The notes under the pieces are model-generated. The model saw nothing but the letters and a program-made list of their open reading frames with translations, was not told the DNA's origin and made no database searches. From the NCBI GenBank assembly GCA_003427395.1, contig BFEA01000336.1, forward strand, positions 2,658-36,346: a stretch of DNA of 33,689 nt, written 5' to 3'. Shown here one piece after another: positions 1 through 10,149 of this stretch. How positions within the stretch are numbered: position 1 is the first letter of the stretch; each line of letters opens with the position of its first letter. The DNA comes from Chara braunii (lineage: Eukaryota > Streptophyta > Charophyceae > Charales > Characeae). The translations under genes were made by a program, and so were the position numbers.

Positions 1-666
1 GAGTCTCTTCTGTCCTAGGTGTTAGGACTCTGTGGATGAAGGATAGGGCCTTGCTGCCAAACCTGCATGGGACTTAGTAGGACTAATCTCTACTCTGGCA
101 TCTGGAGACCTGGGCATGAGCGGCGAGCGCTCGTTAAACAACTAGTCTAGCCCAATGACCGGTACTGTCCGACAGGTCTACTCGGTTTCAGTGTAGAGGG
201 TCCGAACTCCAAGCTGTAGGCTGAAACGAAGGCCGTCTTTAAGTGTTGAGGCCTGGTTGAACCACTCCCCTACCGGACCCGGTAAGGCTGATGATCTGTG
301 TCTGACGACTCGACTGACCCGAGGGACACGAACCCCTCCAAGGACCGGTACTGACCGACGGGCTGCTCGGTGTGGCACAGTAGGCCGGAACGGCTGAGTT
401 GTGAGCTGAAATCGCCGGGAAGAACCACGCTGATCACGTCGTCCTGACTGCGACGTTAAAGAATTCTTGCGGAGTTTGGGGGATCTCCTTAAATGCCTCC
501 AGATCAGCTCTTGGTTCAGTAGTCACAACCTAGAGTAGTTTAGAGTCAGTGACCATAGTTGACAGGGTTTTACCCTGTGGTCCTTAGAAGAGTCAGCCAG
601 TGGGCCAGTGTTTGGGTAGGTCTACGTGGTGAGGAGTGGGACTTTTCTCGTGCACCTAACACCACG
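1..666 (+). other. Untranslated leader of element A
   Basis: This stretch lies upstream of the first in-frame ATG of the element A Gag and holds no convincing coding sequence. I see no tRNA primer-binding site and no LTR end here, so the 5' LTR of element A probably lies before base 1. A frame continuous with Gag is already open from about 559, but it has no ATG until 667. Two diverged copies of a GC-rich motif lie at 158-197 and 341-384. That the region is leader rather than LTR is inferred from its position, because I could not match it to the 3' tail of the same element. Confidence 0.5.
158..384. repeat. Diverged direct repeat in element A leader
   Basis: The segment beginning accggtactgtccgacagg near 159 recurs as accggtactgaccgacggg near 343. 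The match goes on more weakly through ctcggt and cagtag, then through a stretch sharing gagctgaaa/aggctgaaa-type words. The period is about 184 bases. It looks like an old tandem duplication in the leader. I assign it no function. Confidence 0.45.
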
Positions 667-2514
667 ATGGATGACTATCCGATGTATGGGTTGCTCGTTG
701 GGTTCTCCCTCTGGGGGACCCTATGGCGTCTCCTCTTTCCTCTGGGCTTTTGGCCCACCTTCACGTGTAGAGTAGGGACTCGGGGTGGTACTTCCACCCA
801 ACCTTACACGAAGGAGGAGGAGGAGAAGATTGTCATCGTCCTGAGGGAAAGTAAGGAGAAGAAAGAGGCCAAGAAGAAGGCCCTACAGGAGGAGCAGGCG
901 GCCAAGCTGAAGAAGATAGAGGAAGAGATGGTCAGGGAGAAGGAGAGAATAAAGAAAGAAGAAGAGTAGAAGTTGAAAGAGGTGGAAGAGGAAGAAGAGG
1001 AAGATGAAACGCCACTGCAAAGGAAGAGGGGGCAGTACCGTGGCAGCAGAGATGATGAGATGGAGAAACAGATTTTGGAGTGGGTCGCCAACTTATCCCT
1101 GGGCGAAGAAGAAGAGGTGGCAATGTACATATCCAAGGATGACCAGGAAGCCCCTTTGAGAGCATGGGAAGCCGAAAAAGATGTCGTAAAGCGGCAGGCG
1201 ATGGGAGATGAGAAGAGGATGGAGTGGAAACTGGCAGTGATGAGGGAGAAGAAGAGGAGAGTAGACGCGGCAGCGGAGGCGGCAGAAGAATTAGAGGAGG
1301 TAAAAAAGATAGAAGAGCAATTAGCCGCCCAGACCGAACTCCCAAAGCAAATGCAAGTCATAGCCCGAAACGTTGCACGCCTGGCACGAATTCAGGCAGA
1401 GCAATATGACTTCAGTAGGAGTCAGCACATAGCTGTGCGTTCGATACGATTGGGATTTCGGGACTTTGCTCGTGAGCTGGTGGGAGGTGTAGGAGCCGAG
1501 GTGGGCCATTGCCTCGACAAGACCGAGCGGTTTTGCGCTGGCGCCATCGAGGGCGTCAAGGCGGCAGCTCCCAAGGAGGAGGGACCACGTCCGCGTAGGG
1601 AGCCAGTCAAAGTCAAATTCCCTGATTCCTATAGTGGGAAAAGGGAAGAGAACTTTGACAACTGGGAGGCCAACGTCAAGACCTATGTGCATCTGCAACA
1701 GGTCTCCCCGGATCAGCATGTCTTGATTGCGATCCACGCGCTGAGAGATGAGGCCGCCAGCTTTGCAAGGTCCCTAGTGCGCGCCGCTAACTGCAATGAT
1801 GATGCAGTTACCTATTCGTCATTCACCTCCCTCATTGAGTTCATGAAATTGCTGCGCGAGCGATTTGCAGATGTTGCTCGCAGTGTCAAGGCCTCAGATA
1901 AGCTCCTGACAATCCACGCTCGTAAGTGGAAGAGTGCCAGGGCACTCAAGAGCACGATGGACGAATTAGTAGCTGTCCCTGACCACGGGGTCACAGACAC
2001 CCAGTTGGTTGCCCTCTTCTATAGAGCGATGCCCGAATCTTTTCGCGGGCACTTCTTCGCGAAGAGCGAAGACCCTGCCACCACTTATGATTCCCTTAGC
2101 CGTGAAGTGGTGGCCTTTGAGGCAAAATCTGTGTCAGTCTCCACCTTCTGGCACAAAGATTTGGATAAGGGAAAGCAATGGAAGGGCCGCACTATCTCTG
2201 GGCAAGTGAAGACTAAGGATAGTCTTGTCCTGACTTTCGACGAGGGTAGTGTGAATGAGATCCCCTACGATCAGATTGAGTGGGGGTTAGAGGAGGATGA
2301 CAGCGTGTGGGCCAGGGGAGAACTTACGCTGCTGTCGCGGCTGGAGGGAGGCCGCAAGGAGGAGGACGAGGCCAGGGCCAAGGGGGCCGGGCCTCAGGGA
2401 GCCGGTTTCAGGGCGATCAGGGGGTTGGCGGCAGAGGAGGAAATCGCCAAGCGGGAGGAAGGGTTCAAGGTCCCCCGCAAAACCGTCCTAGGAACAGGTC
2501 TCCCTATAGGGTAG
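667..2514 (+). pseudogene. gag: Gag of chromovirus element A, matrix/capsid part, with amber stop
   Basis: This is the structural Gag polyprotein that would form the virus-like particle. The start is the first ATG in frame (MDDYPMYG), and the same frame runs to 2514. Order: a short hydrophobic tryptophan- and leucine-rich N-terminus, a long Lys/Glu-rich region that is probably coiled coil (about 800-1350), then a capsid-like domain from about 1600 (FPDSYSGKREENFDNWE, and later LRERFADVARS) that fits the retrotransposon Gag family. A TAG at 967-969 interrupts the Glu/Lys tract, and the frame continues directly after it. Beyond about 2300 the frame no longer matches Gag, because the nucleocapsid part is in the next frame. 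The stop looks like one base change in a GAG-rich tract. Family call is firm; functionality is doubtful. Confidence 0.8.
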
Positions 2515-2705
2515 GCGGATGGCACCCAGGGCTACCCCAGGGTAGGCCTTGGGAAACTTTGGGTCTGGACCAGAGCTTATGGCAACAGCGATTGGACCAA
2601 GGCCAGTGCATTTTCTGCGGTGATCCGGGCCATATCATCAAATACTGTCCAAAGTATCGAGAGAACCGAACGGCTGCTCAAGGATCAAAAGGCAGGCGCC
2701 GGTAG
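2307..2705 (+). pseudogene. gag: Gag nucleocapsid (zinc knuckle) of element A, shifted frame
   Basis: This frame is -1 relative to the preceding Gag frame. It encodes a Gly/Arg/Gln-rich basic tail followed by one CCHC zinc knuckle, [14 protein letters not shown] (Cys-X2-Cys-X4-His-X4-Cys), at about 2608-2650, and ends at TAG 2703-2705. In gypsy elements this segment binds the RNA genome. The upstream frame stays open across the whole overlap, so the frame change happened near 2290-2310, by a one-base indel or a programmed shift. I see no canonical slippery heptamer there and favour an indel. Confidence 0.8.
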
Positions 2706-2725
2706 GGGTAGCAACTGCCCCTACC

Positions 2726-5512
2726 ATGAGGCCATGTGGGGAACATAGCGCTAGCCGGCAGGAGACTCCCACACCACATGTGCCTATGGCAGAGGTTGCA
2801 GGCCTGTGTCTAGGTAATTGTCCAGAGACTGCTTGCATTAGAGTCTCTCTAGACACATCCCTCACAGGCGTGGCCGAAGAGTTGAAGGAGAGGATGCCCG
2901 CTTGGGCCAAGATGAGAAAGGAGAATAAGGGGCAACTTATTTTAGTGGATACCGAGATTTTTAGAGGTAGAGTTGGCTCCTTAGTGGATAGTGGAGCCAC
3001 TCGTAGTTATATCAGTAGGAAGGCGCTGCAGAAATTGAAGCTGGGACTTAAAGTCCAGAAACTAACAGACCCCATAGTTAGTATCCTCGCGGACAATCGT
3101 ACTATGGTTGTGGAGGATTACGTCGAGGGAGACCAGGCGTATTTCCGCCTAGAGAAAGATGGGAAAGTGGAGAAGGTTCTCCACTCCCTGACTCTCCTCG
3201 TAGAAGACAGCCGCCCATTTGATATTGTTTTGGGGATGGATTGGGGAGAGGCAGCCGGGGCCACGCTCCATTTGAAGGAGCACGAGTGTAGGCTCCCTAG
3301 TTCTTCAGGCGAGGCCAAGACTGCCAGCCTGTTCCATGTGTCAAGAGTAGAGAATCCCTTGGCACATTGCTGCCTTAGTCCTCCTGCGTTCGCCAGATTA
3401 GTGAAAAAGGAGACATTGGAGGAACAGGTTTTTGTTGCCTATGTTAGGCCAGTGACTGAGCCTACGGAAGAAAAGTCGATGGACCCTGCGATTGCCAAGC
3501 TGCTGGAAGAGTTCAAGGACCTAGCTGAGCCGCCGACAGGAACAGTGCCGCGACCCATCCAACACCGTATTGAAATAGAGCCTGGCAGTAGGACTCCTAA
3601 GGGCGCAGTGTATAGGATGTCCCCGCGGGAGTTGGAGGAGCTTCGCAAGCAATTGGACGAGCTCCTTGAAAAGGGTTGGATTAGGCCAAGTTCGTCTCCT
3701 TTTGGAGCACCTGTCCTCTTTGTCCCTAAGGAGGAGGGAGAGCTAAGGATGTGTATAGGCTATAGAGGTCTGAATGCTATCACAGTGAAGAATGCTGAGC
3801 CACTGCCGAGGATAGATGATCTCCTAGATAGAGTGCAGGGGTGCAAGTATTTCTCTAAGATAGATTTGAAGTCCGGATATCATCAGACAGAGGTTCACCC
3901 TGATGATCAGTACAAGACCGCGTTCCGGACTAGATACGGGCACTATGAGTTTATNGTGATGCCCTTTGGACTAACCAATGCGCCAACAACCTTTCAACGG
4001 TGTATGAATGATTTGTTTAGGCTGTGGTTAGACAAATTTGTTGTAGTTTACTTGGATGACATTCTAGTGTTTAGTAAGACCCTCGAAGAGCATCAGGGTC
4101 ATCTCAGGCAGGTCTTGGAGAAGCTGAGGGAAGCTAACTTCAAGATCAACGCAAAGAAGTGCGAATGGGCAAAGACCCGAGTTTTGTATTTAGGCCATGT
4201 CTTAGACGGAGATGACATTAAGCCAGAGTATAGTGAGATCGCAGCGATTAGGGATTGGCCGACACCGCGTACGTTGACAGAGTTACGGTCGTTCTTAGGC
4301 CTAGCAAACTACTATAGGAAGTTCGTGAGGAACTTCTCCACCATCGCTGCGCCCCTTCGCAGATTGCTCAGGAAGGAGACCATCTGGAAGTGGGATAAGG
4401 ACTGCACGTCTGCTATGAAGAAGTTGAAACACGTGTTGATAGAATATCCAGTCCTTAAGGTAGGCGATCCGTCCTTGCCCTTTGTCGTCACTACGGGCGC
4501 TAGTCAGTACGACATAGGTGCCGTGTTACAGCAAGACGATGGCAATGGTTATAGACCCGTCGAGTTGATGTCCGCCAGGATACCTTCAGAGAAGGTCGCG
4601 ACATCTACCAATGAGAGGGAACTCTACGCTCTCAGGCAAGCCTTAGAACACAGGAAGCACTACTTGCTTGGGAGGCACTTCAAAGTCTATTCCGATCATG
4701 AGACATTAAGATGGTTAAAGACGCAGGCCAAGATGACACCTAAGCTTACTAGGTGGGCCGCAGAGATAGATCATTACGACTTTGAGCTCAAGCCAGTCAA
4801 GGGGAAGTATAACGTAGTTGCGGATGCTCTGAGTAGGAGAGCTAATTACTTTGGGGCAATAGTGCATTACTTAGACATAGGGAAGGACCTGCAGCAAAAG
4901 AGTAGAGAGGCCTATGCACAGGACCCTATCTATAGTGACCTCCTCAAGAAGGTCAACGAGGCCCCAGAGACTGAGACAAACTATCGCACTACGGAAGGGT
5001 ATCTTTTTGAGAAGACTAATGTATTCGACCGCCTGTGCATTCCCAATAGTGAAGAGATCCGTAGTCTGGTTTTGGGAGAATGCCACGACACAGAGGGTCA
5101 TTTTGGTTGGGAGAAGACTTTAGCCAATCTGATGCGCGCATATACCTGGCTAGGAATGAAGAATGACTGCGTGGAGTATGTTCGTAGTTGTAACAAGACT
5201 TCTATGCGTGCCCCGTTAGGTCTTCTCAGACCCTTGCCCATTCCGGATCAGCCGCGAGACTCGGTATCCATAGACTTCATGGACACTCAGGTCAAGAGCA
5301 GGCATGGCAAGAGCCAAGTCATGGTCATAGTTGACCGTTTTAGTAAGTACATAGTTTTTGTTCCTTTGCCTTCAGAGGCACGTACTGATTTAATCATACA
5401 AAGGTTTTTTGACTGTTGGGTGAGTGAGAATGGAATCCCACTGTCAATGATTAGCGATAGAGATAGTCGCTTCACCAGCCAGAACTGGCAAGAACTCATG
5501 GGAGTATATTGA
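2726..5512 (+). pseudogene. pol: Pol of element A: protease, RT, RNase H, integrase N-half
   Basis: One 928-codon frame carries the Pol domains in chromovirus order. A retropepsin has DSGA at residue 88. The reverse transcriptase shows [21 protein letters not shown] and YLDD (4049-4060). RNase H shows TGASQYDIGAVLQ, ERELYAL and SDHET, and ends at ADALSR. The integrase zinc region begins at HDTEGHFG, followed by the catalytic core with SIDFMD and SDRDSRF. The frame is open back to 2624 and overlaps the Gag end in the -1 frame, so Pol may have been made as a Gag-Pol fusion. Odd points: RT has CIGYR where CIDYR is usual, RNase H has TGAS for TDAS (a catalytic Asp lost), and the second integrase zinc cysteine pair is damaged. 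TGA at 5510-5512 cuts the core. An N sits at 3955. Confidence 0.93.
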
Positions 5513-5518
5513 TCTTAG

Positions 5519-6388
5519 TTGTTGATGTCGTCCGGCCGCCATCCTGAGACTAACGGTCAGACGGAGCAAATGAACAAGATCCTACAACAAGTTCTGCGCA
5601 TGTACATTAGGCCAGATCAGATTAACTGGGATGAGATGCTGCCTAAAGTAGCTAGCGCGTACAATAACAACGTGCATCTGTCCACCTGCCGCACTCCCAA
5701 CGAACTGCACAAGTCCTTTAGGCCCCGTAGACCATTTGAAGGACTCAACCGGGATCAGATTCACAGATTGCCGCCCGGGACCAGGGAGTTTGCTGTGCAA
5801 CACGAAAAAGAACTAGCTACTGTTGTAGAGAACCTCAGGAAGGCCCAGCACAAGATGATAGAGCAAACCAACAAGCATCGTCGCCCCTCCAAGTTTCAAG
5901 AAGGCGACTTAGTCTGGGTCAGTTCTAAAGAGTTTTCCCCTGAGGAGAACATCTCGCAAAAGTTACTGCCCACCTATNGAGGACCGTGGCCAGTCTTGGA
6001 AGTCAAAGGCGGAGAAGATGGGCCGTCCTACACCATAGAACTCCCAGCACACCTCCACACTTACCCAGTTTTCCATGCATCNAAGTTGCTACCCTGTCAA
6101 ACAAGTGATCAGTTTCCATCCCGTAGGTCGATGATCCCACCGGATATGGATGGAAGATATGACATCGATGGTATAGTGGCTGAAGATGTCTTCAGGACTG
6201 GAGGTAGGGGTCGTCCACAGAAACAGTACAAGGTTCATTTTAGTTATCAAGAACCGGAAGACGACCGCTGGTTTATGAGATCTGAACTTCTAGACACAGC
6301 TCCCGATATAGTCCGGGCCTACGAGAGACAACAGAGAGGTAAAGGTCCTGCCTTGGACAGAAATTTTCTCGGAGGACCTCGAATTTAG
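5519..6388 (+). pseudogene. pol: Integrase C-half and chromodomain of element A
   Basis: This continues the Pol frame after TGA 5510-5512 and TAG 5516-5518, so it is the same gene cut by two stops six bases apart. It starts with the segment holding the third catalytic acidic residue (HPETNGQTEQ), then the integrase C-terminal domain with a GPY/F-type module (LLPTYxGPWPVLEVKGG, HTYPVFHA), then a C-terminal chromodomain from about residue 215 (YDIDGIVAEDVF, then YKVHFSYQEPEDDRWF). In chromoviruses this domain targets integration to marked chromatin. There is no independent ATG upstream of the catalytic residue, so it is not a separate gene. Single Ns lie at 5978 and 6082. Confidence 0.9.
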
Positions 6389-6840
6389 GCCGGCGGGAGT
6401 TAAACGGTATTCTCCAATTCGCAGTAGCTGATGCAGATCCCAGGGCTCGATCTCTAGTTCCCCATCTTACCTGTGTACAGTACCGGTGTCAACCCGTAGA
6501 TTTGAACCTGCGACCTGTAGGACCGCCAGTGGTAGGTAGGATTTTGTAGGCTACAGGGTAGAAGAGATTCGAACTGTAGACCTGTCGGGTAGAAGCCTAG
6601 ACAGTCTAGAGGTCGTAGCTGTAGACTGTCAGAAGGGTCAAGGTCGCAGCTGCTACTTACCTGAAAGGGCAAAGTCGTAGCTGCTACAATATCGAAAGGC
6701 CAAGTGGTCAAGTGGTGGCAGTCCACCTCGTACAGTCAACAGTCCCAGTCCACCCAGTCCGGTCCAGTCGAGCAAGTACCGTCTGGGACTGTGCACACCG
6801 TGGGCCAAGGGATACAGGGCAGACCAACGCAACACAGAAG

Positions 6841-6847
6841 TATAAAG
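6841..6847 (+). promoter_or_regulatory. TATA-like box in tail of element A
   Basis: The sequence tataaag stands about 450 bases downstream of the Pol stop, within the presumed 3' LTR. A TATA box is expected in LTR U3 just upstream of the transcription start. One short motif is weak evidence. Confidence 0.25.
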
Positions 6848-6865
6848 CAAGAGGCTGCGCCCAGC

Positions 6866-6899
6866 CATTCATTCATTCATGCGGAAGCCATGCGGAAGC
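6866..6899. repeat. ATTC microsatellite plus 11-bp tandem pair
   Basis: The run cattcattcattcat (6866-6880) is followed by two exact copies of catgcggaagc (6878-6888 and 6889-6899). Confidence 0.8.
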
Positions 6900-7315
6900 A
6901 CTGCTTCAGCGTCTTGTGCAAGGAGGTCTGCAGGAGGCCCGAAGACGAAGTGGGCAAGAGTGAAGCTGTGTAGCCATAGCGATAGGTAGCGGCAACCATA
7001 GCTGCCATAGCTTAGCACAGAGTGCAGTGTGTGTGTACTGTGTGAGTGTTCAGAGTGATGTGCGTGGGACATCCAGGGTGATCCAAAGTGTGAACAGTGA
7101 GTTGTTTGAGGCGCACAGTCGCCATAGCCAATGGAAGCGAACTGTTACTTGGAAGCCATATCTCTGAGTTCTGTGTGGGCACATGTCGCCAGTTTGTGGT
7201 TCTGCTGTTCACGTGCATGCAAAGTATGAATAAGTCGAGTCTGATTGCAACTTAGAAATCGACGAAGTAAATCTCGATTTTTATAATCTATTTTTTCTCC
7301 TGACTTAATAGGAGG

Positions 7316-7615
7316 CTATCCTCCACTAAGAGTGCCAGGGAGTGCAGAACTTTCTCTACCTTTACCCCCTGCCTCCAACCGGAAGTATGCCTTAACCCCT
7401 TCAACATACTCATATACTACCATCTCCCTATTATTGGCCAACTTATTGATGACTGACTCCTCTATCTTCTTCATCTTCATACCTAGGTGCATCTTCTGCA
7501 GCCCTCTTCGAATGAAATAACTATGCGCTGACCCACCATCTACTAATGCGCCTATCCTTTCTCTACTTATTTCCACATATGCTATTATTAGCTGCTCCTT
7601 CGACTTGTTCTTCAT
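7316..7615 (-). pseudogene. Antisense retropepsin fragment, element A-like
   Basis: On the minus strand this 99-codon frame resembles the element A protease segment: LVDGGSAHSYFIRRGLQ here against [17 protein letters not shown] there. Shared words follow (a LANNREMVV / LADNRTMVV pair and an EYVEGVKAYFRLE / [13 protein letters not shown] pair). The active-site triad reads Asp-Gly-Gly rather than Asp-Ser-Gly, so it is unlikely to be active. The match stops at its 3' edge (plus-strand 7316) without RT following, so this is a truncated relic in opposite orientation to element A, not part of it. Confidence 0.75.
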
Positions 7616-7923
7616 TTAAACCCACACGCAGCGACAAGTGATCAACTCATCACCAATGCTTGCGAGGGAGCCACCTAGAGAGGTCCTAACACAAGCAACC
7701 TCTTTGCTACATTAGTCTCTGCCATTGGGACCTTCAAAGAGGAGGGTGCCTATTCAGCCTGCGCTTCTATCATCCTGTATGACTGACTATTCCCTATATT
7801 CGGGACATAAGGGAACAATGTGGTCGGGGTCACCAAACTTGAAACCTTTATTAGCTGCCCCTTCGACTTCTTCATTTCGGCCCAAGCGCGACGACGAGTG
7901 ATCAACTCATGACCAATGCTTGC
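7588..7923. repeat. Direct duplication inside the antisense relic
   Basis: About 75 bases at 7588-7663 recur at 7851-7923 (shared words ttagctgc, ccttcgactt, agtgatcaactcat, ccaatgcttgc), a period of about 263 bases. Read on the minus strand, both copies encode the stretch just before the protease (MKNKSKEQLI and MKKSKGQLI; compare [10 protein letters not shown] in element A). Only the 7588 copy is joined to the protease fragment. Confidence 0.7.
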
Positions 7924-7941
7924 ACGGCGAGGAGTGATCAA
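7750..7941 (-). pseudogene. Antisense gag/pol-junction fragment, second copy
   Basis: The minus-strand frame includes RAWAEMKKSKGQLIKV, similar to [17 protein letters not shown] upstream of the element A protease, and then becomes unrelated sequence. It belongs with the 7316-7615 relic as a duplicated and diverged piece. No function is expected. Confidence 0.5.
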
Positions 7942-8574
7942 CTAAATTGTATTGGCACATATTACATCTATGTTCCGTGCTCCACCCATTGGAAAATAGT
8001 CTGTAGGAATGTGGCGGTGGGAGAGACTTTCCTCGAGGGGTTAGCGAAGTTGTTTCAAGGACGGGATTATGATTTTGTTGAAGAAGATGAAGACAATGAC
8101 ATGGAAGATTGAGACTTCTAAAGGGGTTTATAAAGGGGGTTGAATGGGATGTCAAAGGTGTGCAAGAAGGAAAGATGGTTACAAACAATGTTTGTATGAT
8201 CGACTATTCAGGAAAAGGATGCTGGAGCAGCTCGAGGGGGTAGTTGAAATGTCCCTGCCGATAGTCAGTGAGTGGCGAGGAACGATATGTGATTGGGTCC
8301 GGTCGGAAATCGTTCCGAGGTTGTCGTACGTGAGGATAGAACTATTGTGGGATCTGTGGAGGGAAGAACAAGGATGAGAGGATGACGCAGAAGGAAACGT
8401 GCAAGCCAACAGGACAATCTGTCTCTCTAAGGAAGGTTGGCACCTGTTTTGTATCTCGGTGGGTGCTAAAGCAAGACCCAAATGTGGCTCCTAGGGCACG
8501 CTGAAGAGCAAGGCTGGTGAGAAGGGAATAAGTTCGCCAATGAAGGGTTGGACTAAGTCAATAGTAAGACTCTG
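7942..8574 (+). pseudogene. Eroded 5' coding sequence of element B, unrecognised
   Basis: Two short + frames lie here. The one ending at 8112 has an acidic tail (VEEDEDNDMED). The one at 8144-8377 contains EMSLPIVSEWRGTICDWVRSE and looks protein-like, with a balanced composition. I do not recognise either. They are placed in element B because they lie upstream of its protease in the same orientation, so a Gag or pre-protease origin is likely but inferred. The rest, 8378-8574, shows nothing. Confidence 0.3.
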
Positions 8575-8913
8575 ATGGAAGGATGGGAGGAACTCAGGTT
8601 GCCCTGCCATCAACCACGTGTTTGGGTACCGCCTTTCAAAGCAGAACAACTTGGGGGGTTCGATCACATCCGAGAGGTGGCTGAATCATTGAAGTTAGTA
8701 TATATCAGATGTTCTTGGTTAGCCGATGAGTTCTATAAGATCTCACTAGAGGAAGAACCCTTTTACGATGACGGGGCCGAAGAAGTCCTTACAATTCTAC
8801 AACCTGTCAGGGAAGAGAACACTGAGACGAACCGCAAAACCAGATGGGATGTCATCCGCTGTGAAGTAGTGACGGTCCCATCCTACGTCGATGATGTCTT
8901 CCTCGAGGTTTGA
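8575..8913 (+). pseudogene. Unrecognised 112-codon frame in element B 5' region
   Basis: This frame has an ATG start and an ordinary, soluble-looking composition (motifs GFDHIREVAESLKLVYIR and VPSYVDDVFLEV). No zinc knuckle, transmembrane segment or known motif is visible. Its position and strand suggest a piece of the Gag-like protein of element B. It could also be an accidental open frame, although its length and composition argue mildly against that. Confidence 0.35.
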
Positions 8914-9375
8914 TGGTTCTCCTAAGAAGGTTGTGACCGGGTGTACATATCACCAAGGGACTTGTAAAGACAAGTTGTATGTAAATAAGGGACTATACCA
9001 AGGGAGGAAAAAGGGATGGGTGTACCGTATTGCTGCTAGCTGTACAGTGTGAGGGGACTAAGAGAAGGCAGTGCAAAACCATGTGGATGTAAATAATCAT
9101 CGTAGGAAGGAAATCCGAGAACTTCACACAATGGCCCAAAGACCGATACTTTAGGAAGATAGGCACTTTGGAATCACGACACCGAGAGAAACAGTTAATA
9201 TGGGGCAGATATTAGCTTGTCGGCGAGGAATGGGGTGCGTAACCTGGTGGTGGACTGGGTAGGTGTTGAGCTCACGAGTAATACAGTGTACTTGGTCGTA
9301 GAAGTGGAGTGGTGAGTCAAGGCTGAACAAGATGTTTGGGCTCCGACCCCCTAAGGACATGTCCATGAGAAAGGC
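8914..9375. other. No recognisable feature
   Basis: I see no convincing coding sequence or repeat here. It is probably eroded element B sequence. Confidence 0.4.
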
Positions 9376-9849
9376 GTGTTGTACTTATCCGAGGACGGAT
9401 GGCGTGCATTCTGGACTACGCTGGCCTCAGGAAGAAATCCACCGTACATGTTCGACGGGCCCTGGCAGCTAACCTGGCGGGAAGGGTTCGAGTTTGCAGA
9501 TGCTGAGCGGGATGATTGCCACAACAAAAGTAGGGGTTGTCATGCCAGGAACCTTGACCCTCCCTGATGAAAACGTGCGGATGGAGTTACCACCTTTCCT
9601 ACTCGAGCGCTTCGTTGGGGTGTATGCTAGGGAGGTCATGCAAGTTGTGCCAAGTTTATGACGCATCGAGAATACTACAAAGCCTTTCTGGAGATGGGGC
9701 CGTTCGACGAGGAACAAACGTATGAAGTGTCCCGCATTTTGTGTGTGGCAACAATAACCAGAACCGAGGTTCCGCTCATTACCGATGAGGTACTTTTCAT
9801 GCCCTGCCAGTGGGAAAACTCAATGTGCAAATCGGGAACCACCACATAG
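9376..9849 (+). pseudogene. Element B pre-protease fragments in broken frames
   Basis: Short + frames at 9376-9567 and 9658-9849, with a protein-like stretch between them (LPPFLLERFVGVYAREVMQVV in another frame), appear to be one protein split by frameshifts. Words include MFDGPWQLTWREGFEF and TRTEVPLITDEVLFMPCQWENSM. The last runs, with a frame change, straight into the protease at about 9806. I do not recognise the domain. By position it is the segment N-terminal to retropepsin in a gypsy-type polyprotein. Confidence 0.45.
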
Positions 9850-10149
9850 ATGTGTTGGTAGATGGCAATGCAGACATTACGCTCATCAGAAAGGATTTTG
9901 CGAAAGTGGTAGGGTGCACCATTGACAGCGGGACGACGGGTATCATCCGGGGGGCCGGCGAAGAAAACAGGTCAAGAGATATGTTACCAAATGCGCCATC
10001 GAAGCTGGGGTTAAGAAATCCGACTGGCCCTTCCAGAGAATGACTGTCACGGATGAACTGGACCATAACGTAATCCTCAGCAGACCTTAGTGGGGCATGG
10101 AAATGATTGGGATGCACTTTTATGATGGGACGTATCTAATAGATATAGA
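9806..10149 (+). pseudogene. Element B retropepsin, cut by the element C insertion
   Basis: The frame reads VGKLNVQIGNHHIDVLVDGNADITLI. That is the layout of an aspartic protease (…VLVDSGADI…), but the triad has become Asp-Gly-Asn. The similarity changes frame after about 9965 and goes on with DHNVILSRP, a stop (10087-10089), then MEMIGMHFYDGTYLIDI, as expected for the C-terminal part of retropepsin. It ends exactly where the element C 5' LTR begins. The continuation lies at 21870 beyond element C. It is degenerate and cannot be functional. Confidence 0.65.
10145..10149. repeat. Target-site duplication, left copy, of element C
   Basis: The bases ataga precede the LTR start TGTGATGACC. At the far end, ataga occurs at 21869-21873 (its first a is also the last base of the LTR, so the strict duplication is taga, 10146-10149 and 21870-21873). 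Gypsy elements usually duplicate 4-5 bp. The matching repeat supports a single insertion spanning 10150-21869. Confidence 0.7.

Larger units (their letters stand above)
6389..7315 (+). other. 3' noncoding tail of element A, probably containing its 3' LTR
   Basis: There is no coding sequence here. The stretch follows Pol directly, as a PPT and 3' LTR would. A TATA-like tataaag at 6841-6847 and TG-rich DNA from about 7025 would suit U3/R sequence. Several degenerate repeats of a gtcgtagctgctac-type word lie at 6610-6690. I cannot define the LTR ends: there is no clear TG...CA border, and the matching 5' LTR is not in the window. LTR identity is therefore inferred from position. Confidence 0.4.

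Noticed and set aside
804-1361. Ser-rich and Pro/Ser-rich minus-strand frames
   Set aside because: Antisense shadows of the Lys/Glu-rich Gag region.
2624-2705. Programmed -1 frameshift between Gag and Pol of element A
   Set aside because: The frames overlap in the right phase, but I see no canonical slippery heptamer in the overlap, so it is not annotated as a site.
6481-6570. tRNA T-arm-like word (ggttcaaatc on the minus strand)
   Set aside because: The bases around the loop do not pair as a T stem, and no acceptor or anticodon arm is present.
1-7315. LTR pair around element A
   Set aside because: I compared the first ~550 bases with 6389-7315 by eye and found no matching terminal sequence.
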